Origin: JALZCH01 sp036387135
Lineage (GTDB): Bacteria; Acidobacteriota; Blastocatellia; Pyrinomonadales; Pyrinomonadaceae
Length of the DNA: 64,000 nucleotides
Direction of reading: 5' to 3'
Assembly (NCBI GenBank): GCA_036387135.1
Contig: DASVUH010000062.1
Coordinates: 1-64,000 of the forward strand
Shown: piece by piece, positions 40,143 to 48,523 of the stretch
Numbering within the stretch: position 1 is the stretch's first letter
How the letters are laid out: every line of letters begins with the position of its first letter
Translations under genes and position numbers: made by a program
Notes under the pieces: model-generated
Told to the model about the DNA's origin: nothing
The model's database searches: none
The model's input: the letters and a program-made list of their open reading frames with translations, nothing else

Positions 40143-42632
40143 ATGCATAAATCTATTTTCCTTTTGTTAGCTTTGTTTTTCTCGCAAATCGCCGCCCAAA
40201 CGCCGGAAGAAAGACACCAGAAAATTCGCGCCGCATCGGAAGAAAAAAATTATTCAGCCGCTTTGCAGGAATTACAGAATTTGCGCCGCGAAAACGCGCA
40301 GGTTTTCACGCTCAATAATTACGATTATCTGCTCGGACGAATTGCGGAAAAACAAGGCGATTTTGCGACGGCTGCGGCGAGTTATCAATCCGTCGTCAAA
40401 CGCGATTCGATTTTAAAGGAATTTGCGCTCTGGCATCTCGCGCAATTGATGCGCGGAAACGGCAGCCTCAATTTGGAGAGAATTTATTTGCAGCAGCTTT
40501 TGACCTTAGCGCCCGAAAGCCTTCTCCGCGAAGCCGCAACCGCGCGGCTCTCGCGCAGCTATTTTGAAAGCGGCGATTATGCGGCGACAATTTCAAATCT
40601 CAAATCGAACATCTCAAATCAAACGGAAAATCAACCAATTCAAAAGCCGAGAAACGAAGACAGAGAAAAGCTGGTTTTGCTCGGTCAATCTTTACAAAAA
40701 AGCGATAAAAAGGCGGAAGCGAGAGACGTTTTCACTCGTCTGATTTCAAATTTGCCGAATCCGGCGCAGCCGGACGATTTCGCGCTCGCGGCGGCTCGCG
40801 GACTGGATGAGATTGATTCGGCAAAACCCGAAGATGCCGGCAAACAAGCGCCCCAGCTTCCAGATTTCGAGCATCTTCGACGCGCGCTGGTTTATCAATT
40901 TAACCGCGATTTTTCGGGCGCGAAACTTCATTATCAAGCCATCGTTGACCGTTACCCGAACAGTCCCAATACGCCGGACGCATTTTTACAGCTCGGCAGA
41001 ATTGCCAGTCTCGAAAACCGTTTTCCCGACGCGATTCCGCTTTTTGAACGCCTGCAAGCCCAATTTCCAGAACATCCGTTGACGCGCGACGCGCTCAGTT
41101 TCGAGGCTTCGGCTTACGCGCGGCTCGGCAACGCGAACGAAGCGATTCAGCGTTATGAAAAATTTATTCAAAAATACGTCGAATCAGGCTCGGTTGAAGC
41201 CGTTGAAAATCCCGAACGCCCGTTTTTGAACATCATTGACGCTCTGCGAGACGCAGGGCGCGACTCTGAGGCTTTGGAGTGGATAAACAAAACGCGTCAA
41301 AAATTCGCCGGAAAAACGCCCGCCACGCTGGCGCTTTTTTCGCAAGCCCGGATTCATTTATCGCAAGGCAATTGGAATTCGGCTTTAAAAGATTTATCCG
41401 AGCTTGAAAACGCGCCGGATTTGGGCGGAATGCGCTTGGCGGGCAGCACTACGCGCGCGGAAATCGCTTTTTTAAAAGCCTTTTGCCTCGAACAGCTCAA
41501 CCGCACGGCGGAAGCCTTTAACGCTTATCTCGCAATCCCGGACGGGCGCGGCGATTATTACGGCTGGCGCGCGACTGAACGTTTAATCGCTCTGGGAAAA
41601 ACCGAAAAAACGAGGGATTTTATCGCCGCCCGTTTGAATCTTTACCGCCAAACGGCAAATCAAGCGATTGCGGCAAACGATTTCGAGCGCGCCCGGCAAG
41701 CCGCGCAAAACGCTCTGCGCTTGACCGTTGACGAATCAATTCGCCGCGAAATGCTCGATGTCGCTCGCCGCTCTTACGAAAAACTGCCGACTTACCAAAC
41801 GCCAAACTTTAAAATTCTCGAACTCGGCAGACAAAAATTTTTAACTGGAAAACCGGCAGCGGACGCTGCGAAAAATCCCCATCAAAAATTAACCGACGAG
41901 CTTTTGTTTCTGCGTCTCTATGACGAAGCCGCACCTGAAATGGAAGCGGCAGCGCGGCGACGCAACGCGGCGACCAAACAAGAAACCGCAACGAACAACG
42001 AACAACGAACAACGAACAATTTTACGCTTGCCGTTTTTTACAAACGCGGAGATTTGGCGCACAAATCGGTTGCATTTGCCGAACCGTTATGGCGCTCTGT
42101 TCCGGCTGATTACTTGATTGAGCTTGCGCCGCGCGAATCGGTCGAGCTGCTTTATCCGACGCCTTACGCCGAATCTTTGCTCGAATTTGCGCCGCCGCGC
42201 GAGATTGATCCGCGTTTCGCGCTTTCGATTATGCGGCAGGAATCGCGTTTTCGCGCCGACGTGAAATCTTATGCCGCCGCGCGCGGTTTGATGCAATTTA
42301 TTTCGACAACTTCAAATCAGATCGCGCAGCAACTGAATTTGCCCGATTTTCGACAGGACGATTTATACAACCCACCGACTTCGATTCTTTTCGGCTCGCA
42401 GTATTTATCGAATATTTTTAAAGAATTTCCGCGCCAGCCGCAGGCTGTGGCGGCGGCTTACAACGGCGGCGAAGCGAATGTGACGCGCTGGATTGTCCGC
42501 GCGCGCTCGACGGAAGCCGACCGTTATGTGCCGGAAATTCAATTTTCGCAGTCAAAAGATTACGTTTACAAAGTTTTGGCGAATTACCGTGTTTATCAAA
42601 CGCTTTACGATGAAAATCTGCGCCGTCGCTGA
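40143..42632 (+). CDS. Exported lytic transglycosylase with TPR array (Slt70-like)
   Basis: An 829-residue periplasmic muramidase-type enzyme. A signal peptide (IFLLLALFFSQIAA) is followed by a helical TPR/superhelical region to about residue 600. The SLT domain follows: ALSIMRQESRF with the catalytic Glu, AAARGLMQFISTTS, NPPTSILFGSQYLSNI and AVAAAYNGGEANVTRW. Residues about 150-161 (ISNLKSNISNQTE) and 616-627 (ATNNEQRTTNNF) are encoded by single-arm heptamer arrays lying in poorly structured linkers. It is divergent from folD and upstream of the copper pair by 57 bases. Confidence 0.9.
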   Translation: MHKSIFLLLALFFSQIAAQTPEERHQKIRAASEEKNYSAALQELQNLRRENAQVFTLNNYDYLLGRIAEKQGDFATAAASYQSVVKRDSILKEFALWHLAQLMRGNGSLNLERIYLQQLLTLAPESLLREAATARLSRSYFESGDYAATISNLKSNISNQTENQPIQKPRNEDREKLVLLGQSLQKSDKKAEARDVFTRLISNLPNPAQPDDFALAAARGLDEIDSAKPEDAGKQAPQLPDFEHLRRALVYQFNRDFSGAKLHYQAIVDRYPNSPNTPDAFLQLGRIASLENRFPDAIPLFERLQAQFPEHPLTRDALSFEASAYARLGNANEAIQRYEKFIQKYVESGSVEAVENPERPFLNIIDALRDAGRDSEALEWINKTRQKFAGKTPATLALFSQARIHLSQGNWNSALKDLSELENAPDLGGMRLAGSTTRAEIAFLKAFCLEQLNRTAEAFNAYLAIPDGRGDYYGWRATERLIALGKTEKTRDFIAARLNLYRQTANQAIAANDFERARQAAQNALRLTVDESIRREMLDVARRSYEKLPTYQTPNFKILELGRQKFLTGKPAADAAKNPHQKLTDELLFLRLYDEAAPEMEAAARRRNAATKQETATNNEQRTTNNFTLAVFYKRGDLAHKSVAFAEPLWRSVPADYLIELAPRESVELLYPTPYAESLLEFAPPREIDPRFALSIMRQESRFRADVKSYAAARGLMQFISTTSNQIAQQLNLPDFRQDDLYNPPTSILFGSQYLSNIFKEFPRQPQAVAAAYNGGEANVTRWIVRARSTEADRYVPEIQFSQSKDYVYKVLANYRVYQTLYDENLRRR
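40590..40624 (+). repeat. ATCTCAA heptamer array in the transglycosylase gene
   Basis: Five head-to-tail units, ATTTCAA ATCTCAA ATCGAAC ATCTCAA ATCAAAC, read in frame as the linker NLKSNISN. No opposing arm. Confidence 0.7.
41990..42020 (+). repeat. AACGAAC heptamer array in the transglycosylase gene
   Basis: Four perfect 7-bp units, read in frame as NNEQRTTNN in the linker before the SLT domain region. No opposing arm. Confidence 0.85.
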
Positions 42633-42689
42633 TTTGCGCTTGAATCTTCGGTTGCGGCATCATCAAATTAATCTTTACGATTTTAAAAT

Positions 42690-43595
42690 ATGATTCGCAC
42701 ATTTTTATTATTACTTGTTTCTCTATCAATCCTGACGTTTTCGGCTTGCCGGAGCGCCGAGCAAAAATCGGCGGCTTCGAGCGAGTCGAAAAGATACCCG
42801 TTGACCGGCAAAGTCGTTTCGGTTGACGCCGCGGGCAAAAAAGCAAAAATCGCCCACGAAGCTATCGAAGGTTATATGCCTGCGATGGAGATGAACTTTC
42901 CGATCAAGCAGGATTGGGTTTTGCGCGAAATAAAACCGGGCAACAAAGTTTCCGGCGATTTGGTGGTCGAGCCAAACAGCGAGTACTTTCTTGAAAACGT
43001 CGCAATCTCGGCTTCGCCGCTCGACAACGTTGATGTCAAAGAGCCTCTGCGTGAAGCGCCGACGGACAAAATCGGCAAGGAAATCATCAATTTCAAGCTC
43101 AAAAATCAGGACGGAAAAACAATTACGGCAACGGATTTTCGCGGCAAGATTCTGGTTCTGACTTTTATTTTCACGACTTGTCCAGACCCCGAATTTTGCC
43201 CGTTGATGAGCTTGAATATGACGGATTTGGAGAAAATGATTCGCCAAAATGCGGAACTCAAAGACAAAGCCCGGCTCTTGAGCATTTCGTTTGATCCGCA
43301 AAAAGACACGCCCGAAGTTTTGCGCAAATACGGCGTCGGTTATTTGGGAAATCCCGAAAATCCGAGCTTTGACATCTGGCAATTAGCAACCGGAACTGAG
43401 GCGGAAGTGCAGCAAGTCACCGGCTTTTTCAATCTCAACACGATTAAGGAAAGCGAGCGGCTCGCTCACAATTTGCGAACCGCAATCGTCGCGCCCGATG
43501 GTAAAATCGTTAAACTTTATGCAGGCAACGAATGGCGTCCGGCTGACGTGCTGAAAGAAATTCAAAATTTAAACTCAAATGCGAAGAATCTTTAA
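42690..43595 (+). CDS. Lipoprotein with CusF-like and SCO1/SenC domains
   Basis: Probably a copper chaperone for a cuproenzyme such as cytochrome oxidase. Lipobox FSAC puts the acylated Cys at residue 20. Residues 36-105 form a CusF/copper-binding-like beta domain (GKVVSVDAAGKKAKIAHEAI, GYMPAMEMNFPI, VSGDLVVE). Residues 125-295 form a SCO1 domain: DFRGKILVLTFIFTTC, CPLMSLNMTDLE, SISFDPQKDTPEVLRKYG, and the ligand His260 in LAHNLRT. The metal cysteines are C164 and C170 (CPDPEFC), CX5C rather than the classic CX3C. The next gene, also CusF-like, follows by 7 bases. Confidence 0.88.
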   Translation: MIRTFLLLLVSLSILTFSACRSAEQKSAASSESKRYPLTGKVVSVDAAGKKAKIAHEAIEGYMPAMEMNFPIKQDWVLREIKPGNKVSGDLVVEPNSEYFLENVAISASPLDNVDVKEPLREAPTDKIGKEIINFKLKNQDGKTITATDFRGKILVLTFIFTTCPDPEFCPLMSLNMTDLEKMIRQNAELKDKARLLSISFDPQKDTPEVLRKYGVGYLGNPENPSFDIWQLATGTEAEVQQVTGFFNLNTIKESERLAHNLRTAIVAPDGKIVKLYAGNEWRPADVLKEIQNLNSNAKNL

Positions 43596-43602
43596 AACAG
43601 AA

Positions 43603-44025
43603 ATGAAAACGAAATATTTGTTGATTGTTTTAGCCGTTTTCGGCGTTAGCGCTTGTCAATCGAATCAAACTGCGCGCGGCAAAAACGCAAATCAAACGCA
43701 TGTTGTCACAAATGTCTCCAAAGTTGATAAACAAATCGCCGAAATGCGGAAATCAGCCGCCGGCAACAATGTCGTGCAAGCCAAATATTATCCGGGAACC
43801 GGCGTGCTCGCCCAAATCAACAAAAAAACCGGCGAAGTGGAAATAAATCACGAAGAAATCAAAGGCAAAATGCCCGCTGCGAAAACGAAATTTATAGTTA
43901 AATATGATGAATTAATGCAGGATTTAAAGATCGGCGACAAAGTTGATTTCGTCCTTGAAGACGACGCCGGGACAGAGATGCTCAGCACAATTTTCAAGAA
44001 AAAAATGGCGGAAACACGACCGTGA
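43603..44025 (+). CDS. CusF-like copper-binding lipoprotein
   Basis: Start ATG 43603 gives MKTKYLLIVLAVFGVSACQS, a clear lipoprotein signal; an earlier frame start overlaps the SCO gene. The C-terminal 70 residues (GVLAQINKKTGEVEINHEEI, KGKMPAAKTKFIV, LKIGDKVDFVLEDD) are a CusF-type domain in which the canonical Met pair is reduced to one Met. The association with the SCO1-type gene suggests periplasmic copper handling. The stop TGA abuts the terminator hairpin. Confidence 0.8.
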   Translation: MKTKYLLIVLAVFGVSACQSNQTARGKNANQTHVVTNVSKVDKQIAEMRKSAAGNNVVQAKYYPGTGVLAQINKKTGEVEINHEEIKGKMPAAKTKFIVKYDELMQDLKIGDKVDFVLEDDAGTEMLSTIFKKKMAETRP

Positions 44026-44054
44026 GGGAGTGTGTAAAAATAAAGCACACTCCC
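44025..44054 (+). terminator. Hairpin after the copper pair
   Basis: A perfect 10-bp stem AGGGAGTGTG/CACACTCCCT with an A/T loop, starting at the last base of the CusF-like gene's stop. The T tract after it is poor, so termination could be inefficient. Confidence 0.6.
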
Positions 44055-44093
44055 TGACAGAAAGTGTTTCTGCCTCCAACTGCGTTACTTTTA

Positions 44094-44140
44094 TCAGAAT
44101 TAAACCGCAAAGGAAGCAAAGGATTTTCGCAAAGGACGTT
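44094..44140. repeat. CGCAAAG-type octamer repeat, copy 2
   Basis: CAGAATTAAACCGCAAAG followed by GCAAAGGA/CGCAAAGGA units. It matches the copy at 11704-11757 over the unit and over the unique leader, and lies in the convergent gap before the amidohydrolase stop. Confidence 0.75.
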
Positions 44141-44155
44141 GAGAAAAATCCAAAT

Positions 44156-45511
44156 TTAAGCGGAAAGTTTTCGTGCAGTTTCTTTCAGCTTTTCCCGCCA
44201 ATCCTGTTCGTCGGTTTGAATGATTTTGCCCTGTTTAAAAACGGGAAAACCCGCAACCATCGTCAGAATGACATCACGCGACGAGCTTGCAAAAACCAGC
44301 GCGGCAACCGGCGAGTGAACAGGTTCGGGCGGAATCCGGTCAAACTTGATGACGATTAAATCGGCTTGCTTGCCAGATTCTAGCGACCCGATTTCATTTT
44401 CCATTCCGAGCGCCTGCGCTCCGCCCAAAGTTGCCAGATGCAAAATAGCTTCGGCGGAAACGAAATTTCCGTTTGCGCGCGACAAAAGTGCGGCAAAACG
44501 CGCTTCTTCCAAAATGTCTGCGACGTTGTTGCTCGCCACCGAATCGCTGCCCAAACCTGTTTTGATCGGCTTTTCTAAAAATTTTTGGAGCGGCGCGATA
44601 CCGTGCGCGAATTTGGCGTTTGATTTCGGGCAATGCGCTATGCGCGAATCGGTTTCGGCGACGATTTCCAAATCTTCATCCGAAACTCGAACGCAGTGCG
44701 CCAGAAGCGGCGCTGTGCGAAGCGCGCCGATTGATTTTAAATATTTGATCGGCGAAACACCGGGCGTGTTCCATTTTATTCCCTGCGATTCATAAAAACC
44801 GGAAAAAAGCCCAGTTCCGCGCATCAAAAATTCATCTTCGTTGAGAGATTCGGCGGCGTGAATCGAAACCGGCAGATTTTCGGACAAAGCGAAATCGGTT
44901 GCGAGTCGAAATAATTTCGGGCTGACAGAATACGGCGCGTGCGGCGAAATTCCGGCTTTCACCGGGCGGTTTTCGATCTCGCGGCAAGACGCGATTTGTT
45001 CGCGCAGACGCGCAATTCTCTGCTCCGCCTGATTTTCATCGGGACCTGTGATTTCCTGAAAAACAATTCCGCGTAAACCGACGGTTTGAATTGCGGTAAT
45101 GCTTTCACGGGCTTGAGTGGCAATATCAGCGAGACAGGTTATTCCGGCGCGAGCTGCTTCGATTGCGCCGCCCGTTGCCGAGAATCGCAAATCTTCCGCC
45201 GTCATTTTTTCCGCGCGGGCGACGGTTAATTTCTTGAGCCACGAAAAAAAATCGTGTTCAACGTCGTCCAAAAATCCGCGCATCGCGGTTAATTCGAGAT
45301 GCGTGTGCGCGTTGACGAAACCGGGCAAAATCGCAGCAGCGCCGAAATCTTCAATTCCAGCTTCGGGAAAAAGCGGCAAAATTTCTTGCCGTCCGCCGAC
45401 GGCGATGATTTTATCGGCTTTGACGGCGACAGCGCCGCTTTTGAGGGGAGCCGAAGAAATCGGCAAAACCCAATCGGCACACAAGATTTTAACCGTTGAT
45501 TCGGCGTTCAT
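44156..45511 (-). CDS. Amidohydrolase, cytosine-deaminase/SAH-deaminase-like
   Basis: A 451-residue metal-dependent hydrolase of the subtype III amidohydrolases (MtaD/TrzN/aminodeoxyfutalosine-deaminase relatives). Metal ligands: LPGFVNAHTHLEL (HxH), SIHAAES (His), LLAHCVRVSDEDL (His) and the Asp of GLGSDSVASNN. AGISPHAPYSVSP is also characteristic. The C-terminal GSLESGKQADLIVIKFD closes the composite beta-sandwich. The nucleoside-like substrate cannot be chosen from sequence alone. Its start overlaps the stop of the upstream lytic transglycosylase gene by four bases (ATGA). Confidence 0.88.
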   Translation of the reverse strand: MNAESTVKILCADWVLPISSAPLKSGAVAVKADKIIAVGGRQEILPLFPEAGIEDFGAAAILPGFVNAHTHLELTAMRGFLDDVEHDFFSWLKKLTVARAEKMTAEDLRFSATGGAIEAARAGITCLADIATQARESITAIQTVGLRGIVFQEITGPDENQAEQRIARLREQIASCREIENRPVKAGISPHAPYSVSPKLFRLATDFALSENLPVSIHAAESLNEDEFLMRGTGLFSGFYESQGIKWNTPGVSPIKYLKSIGALRTAPLLAHCVRVSDEDLEIVAETDSRIAHCPKSNAKFAHGIAPLQKFLEKPIKTGLGSDSVASNNVADILEEARFAALLSRANGNFVSAEAILHLATLGGAQALGMENEIGSLESGKQADLIVIKFDRIPPEPVHSPVAALVFASSSRDVILTMVAGFPVFKQGKIIQTDEQDWREKLKETARKLSA

Positions 45512-46083
45512 TTTTTCAGCTTACGATAACGCCGGAGAATTTCGGAAACGTAATTTTGGGTTGAAGGAATGCCGATGCGGCGAATAAACTCTTCTTCGGT
45601 TAAAGGCGCGGAGCTTTCCCCTTGCTTGTCCCATTCATTGACGCGGCTTGCTCCGGCGTTGTAAGCGGCGATGGCGCGGGCTTCGGGCGAAGATGTATCT
45701 CTAAAGCGTTCTTGCAGTTTTTCGAGATACCAGCAGCCGATTTGAATGTTTCGTTCCGGTTCGCTCAAAACTGCGGCGTGGTTAATGGCAATTTGTTTTT
45801 CCAAATCCTGCAAACCGGTTTCGCTCGCCCATTCGCGCGCGGTTCCCGGCATAATCTGCATCAAACCGACTTCGCCGTCTTCGCCGGTCATCCACGGGCG
45901 GAAATAAGTTTCCTGATAAATAACGCTCCAGACGAGCTTTGGATCGAGCCGGTAAATCGCCGCCTGCCGCTCGATAATGTCGTCGAAACGGTGAATCCAG
46001 TATTGATTAAAAAAATAAGCGCCGACCGCCGCGAAAACGGCGAAAACCAACACAATAATCGGCAAAAAACGGCGCACCGGCAA
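45508..46083 (-). CDS. Membrane-anchored lytic transglycosylase, SLT domain
   Basis: A 191-residue protein with one N-terminal membrane helix (FLPIIVLVFAVFAAVGAYFF) and a minimal SLT domain: WSVIYQETYFRPWMTGEDGE with the catalytic Glu, VGLMQIMPGTAREWA, NIQIGCWYLEKL and AIAAYNAGASRVNEW. It cleaves glycan strands of peptidoglycan. It is coupled to the amidohydrolase gene by an ATGA overlap. Confidence 0.92.
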   Translation of the reverse strand: MPVRRFLPIIVLVFAVFAAVGAYFFNQYWIHRFDDIIERQAAIYRLDPKLVWSVIYQETYFRPWMTGEDGEVGLMQIMPGTAREWASETGLQDLEKQIAINHAAVLSEPERNIQIGCWYLEKLQERFRDTSSPEARAIAAYNAGASRVNEWDKQGESSAPLTEEEFIRRIGIPSTQNYVSEILRRYRKLKK

Positions 46084-46132
46084 AAGAATAATTGATTACG
46101 GCAAATCTCGAAAGCGACGGCTAAAGTTTTTT

Positions 46133-46333
46133 TTATTTTTCTTTTTCCGAATCTGAACCTTTATTTATCGGAGCGGCTGTCGGCACGCCGCGAATATAGC
46201 GGATTTTGCCGTGTCGCGGGCGCGCGCCGGAGCGAACCATCTCGGCGAATAAATCAATGTCATAATCGGCTTCGCGCGACATTTGTTCGCGGATTTCGTG
46301 AAGTATTTCTAAAAATTTTGAACGTCTGTACAC
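46133..46333 (-). CDS. Small antitoxin-like protein paired with PIN gene
   Basis: A 66-residue charged protein. Residues 1-45 are helical and acidic (FLEILHEIREQMSREADYD, IDLFAEMVRSG), followed by a basic and Pro-rich tail. Five bases downstream of the PIN-domain gene, so they are co-transcribed. It looks like the partner in PIN-type pairs where the small gene follows the toxin. I do not recognise a named antitoxin family. Confidence 0.6.
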   Translation of the reverse strand: MYRRSKFLEILHEIREQMSREADYDIDLFAEMVRSGARPRHGKIRYIRGVPTAAPINKGSDSEKEK

Positions 46334-46338
46334 AAAAA

Positions 46339-46809
46339 TTATTTTTCCACTAAAAATTCGGGCGTGACAATCGAAGGCACAAAAAATCCGGCGGCGGTGT
46401 TAAAAACTCGAATCCGTGCCTGACGTTTGACGTTTGCCAGAAAACCGAAATTCCAGGTGACTAGATAATCAATTTTATGAACCGAACAGAGCGCGACGTG
46501 CAGAGCGTCTGCCAAATATTTGCGGTGAATGATTCCGCGCGCGACATAGCCTTCGGCTAAAATCGCCGCTTCCTCGACCAGCTCAAGTCTGGTCAGCGGC
46601 TTAATTAAATTTAAATAGCTTGTCCGGTGCGGTTCCTGCGTGCGTTCAAGCTCGCGTTCGACCAGGAGAGAAACGAACGGCTGATAATCGAAAAGCTCGT
46701 GTTCCCACCAGTAAATCGTCAAATCTCGCCGAAACGCATCGCCGTTGTCCAGATAAGCGCCGATCACCGAAGTTTCCAAATAAATGCTCTGCTTCACAAA
46801 TCGTCCCAA
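46339..46809 (-). CDS. PIN-domain protein, VapC-like toxin candidate
   Basis: A 156-residue PIN domain. The first strand reads SIYLETSVIGAYLD, the variant with ETSV where classic VapC has DxSA/T. The YWWEHELFDYQPFVSLLVERE region and the second acidic cluster YLADALHVALCSVHKIDYLVTWNFGFLAN (46524-46438) are present. PIN proteins are Mg-dependent ribonucleases. It is followed by a small antitoxin-like gene, an order opposite to most vapBC pairs. Confidence 0.82.
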   Translation of the reverse strand: MGRFVKQSIYLETSVIGAYLDNGDAFRRDLTIYWWEHELFDYQPFVSLLVERELERTQEPHRTSYLNLIKPLTRLELVEEAAILAEGYVARGIIHRKYLADALHVALCSVHKIDYLVTWNFGFLANVKRQARIRVFNTAAGFFVPSIVTPEFLVEK

Positions 46810-46854
46810 ACCCGAAATTTTAAATTAAACCGAAGTTATCGATTTTATTCGCGG

Positions 46855-48495
46855 TCATTCGCGGGGTTTGATGTTTTCGGAGACGATTGCGTCGGTCGCA
46901 TTTTTAAATTTTTGCGGCAGAGACGGTTCAAGCACGATTTTAACGTTGACGAAATCGAACGTCAGACGGTAATTTTTGAAAAAATTTCCACCCAAAATCC
47001 CCGATTGCTCAAAACCGGAAGTCTCATTGATCGCATCCAAATCCAAAACGGCGGCTTGAATTTTCTCCTGCGAATGCAGCCCGAAATCGAGGCGCGGCAA
47101 ATTTAAAGCAGTCACGTTTTCCGTAATTCCGGCTGCGCCGAACACTCTCAGAATTGTCGGTTCGACGAAACGATTAAGCTGGTAATATTTCGTTGTCACG
47201 GAGCTGACGACCGAAACGCTCGCGCCCGTATCAATAATAAAATTTAACGCTTCCGGCACCGAATCAATTTTCACTTCGCCGCTCAAAAAACCGCTCGTCG
47301 TAATTCGCAAGGGAATACTCAATCCATCCGCGCTTGACGGAATCGCATCCGTCTCAGTTTTTTTATTTTTCTCTTGTCTGACGAGGGAAAAAACTTGATT
47401 TCCGTAATCAAGCGTGGTCATAAATTTTGAAATCAGCGAAATACCGATGTAGCCGTCAATTACCTCGCTATAATTATGAAATTTGCGAATGTAAACCGGA
47501 ACTTTGTTGATTTTAACATCGCCGATGTGAAGCGAATTCAAAAATCCGTAAACAATATTAAATTTGCCTTCGCCGCCGATGGCTCGCGCTTTTCCGCCGC
47601 GAGCGACTTCTTTGATTCCGAGACGTTTCGCCGTCGTATCGGAAAGAACCGTCACCGCCGAGCCGGAATCAAGCACAAAACGCAGCGGTTCATCTCGTTC
47701 GTTTACTTTGACCGTTATTATCGGACGGTTATTAACTATGTCCATTTTAATCGCCGTTTGTCGTTTTCCTTCGATTGCGAACAGTTTGCTTTGCGCGCCG
47801 AGATAACGCAGAAAGTTAATCAATCCCTTAATTCTTTCGCGCCGGTCAACATCCGTGTTCGGCGCAATTTGCAGAAATTTTTCATACGCCTGGGCGGCTT
47901 CGTTATATTTTTCGGTTCGCACAGCGACCTGCGCCAGATAATATACAAAATCCGGTTCTCGCGGTTCGAGTTGAATAGCCTGATGAATGCGTGCAAATCC
48001 CCAGGCGGCGCGGTTTTCGTGAAAATCGAGCATCGCCGCTCCCGCCAGCGCAAGCGGCTCTTCCTCGTTAAGACTTAAAGCGGTGTAAAAAGCCTCTTTC
48101 GCTTGCTTAAAGTTACCCGCGCTCAACAAACTTGATCCGATCAAAGCATAAGCGCGCGCGTTTTTCGGCTCCGCATCTGCGACTTTTCTGGCTTCGTTAT
48201 AGCTTTCGATCAGGAAACGCTGTTTGTAAAGAGAATGACTTAGAGCGAGACGATATTTATAATTATCCGGCTCGCCGTCGAGCAACACTCGCCAGATTTT
48301 CTCGGCTTCCGCAAATTCGCCTTTTCGCATCGCTCTTGCGGCTTGTTTGCGGAGCGTTCCGTCAGTCTCGGCTTGAGCAAAATTCGGCGCGGCGGACAGC
48401 GCAAGAAAAGCGGCAAGGAAAAGCAAAGCAAAAGAAGATTTTCGGGCGTCGAAAGCGAATCTTTGCGGGAGAAAGTTAAAGCTAAAGGCAAACAT
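46855..48495 (-). CDS. TPR protein with two retropepsin-like aspartyl protease domains
   Basis: A 546-residue exported protein (signal to about residue 42, AAPNFAQA). Residues 45-215 are TPR-like helices. Two retroviral-type aspartyl protease domains follow: the first has DSG at 276-278 (LRFVLDSGSAVTVLSD) with a flap-like region and IDGYIGISLISKF; the second has DTG at 422-424 (LNFIIDTGASVSVVSS) with ILGGNFFKNYRLTFDF. The two half-sites could pair within one chain, as in pepsin. Monocistronic. Confidence 0.88.
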   Translation of the reverse strand: MFAFSFNFLPQRFAFDARKSSFALLFLAAFLALSAAPNFAQAETDGTLRKQAARAMRKGEFAEAEKIWRVLLDGEPDNYKYRLALSHSLYKQRFLIESYNEARKVADAEPKNARAYALIGSSLLSAGNFKQAKEAFYTALSLNEEEPLALAGAAMLDFHENRAAWGFARIHQAIQLEPREPDFVYYLAQVAVRTEKYNEAAQAYEKFLQIAPNTDVDRRERIKGLINFLRYLGAQSKLFAIEGKRQTAIKMDIVNNRPIITVKVNERDEPLRFVLDSGSAVTVLSDTTAKRLGIKEVARGGKARAIGGEGKFNIVYGFLNSLHIGDVKINKVPVYIRKFHNYSEVIDGYIGISLISKFMTTLDYGNQVFSLVRQEKNKKTETDAIPSSADGLSIPLRITTSGFLSGEVKIDSVPEALNFIIDTGASVSVVSSVTTKYYQLNRFVEPTILRVFGAAGITENVTALNLPRLDFGLHSQEKIQAAVLDLDAINETSGFEQSGILGGNFFKNYRLTFDFVNVKIVLEPSLPQKFKNATDAIVSENIKPRE

Positions 48496-48523
48496 TTTTG
48501 TATTCTCCTTAATCCGGCGATTT

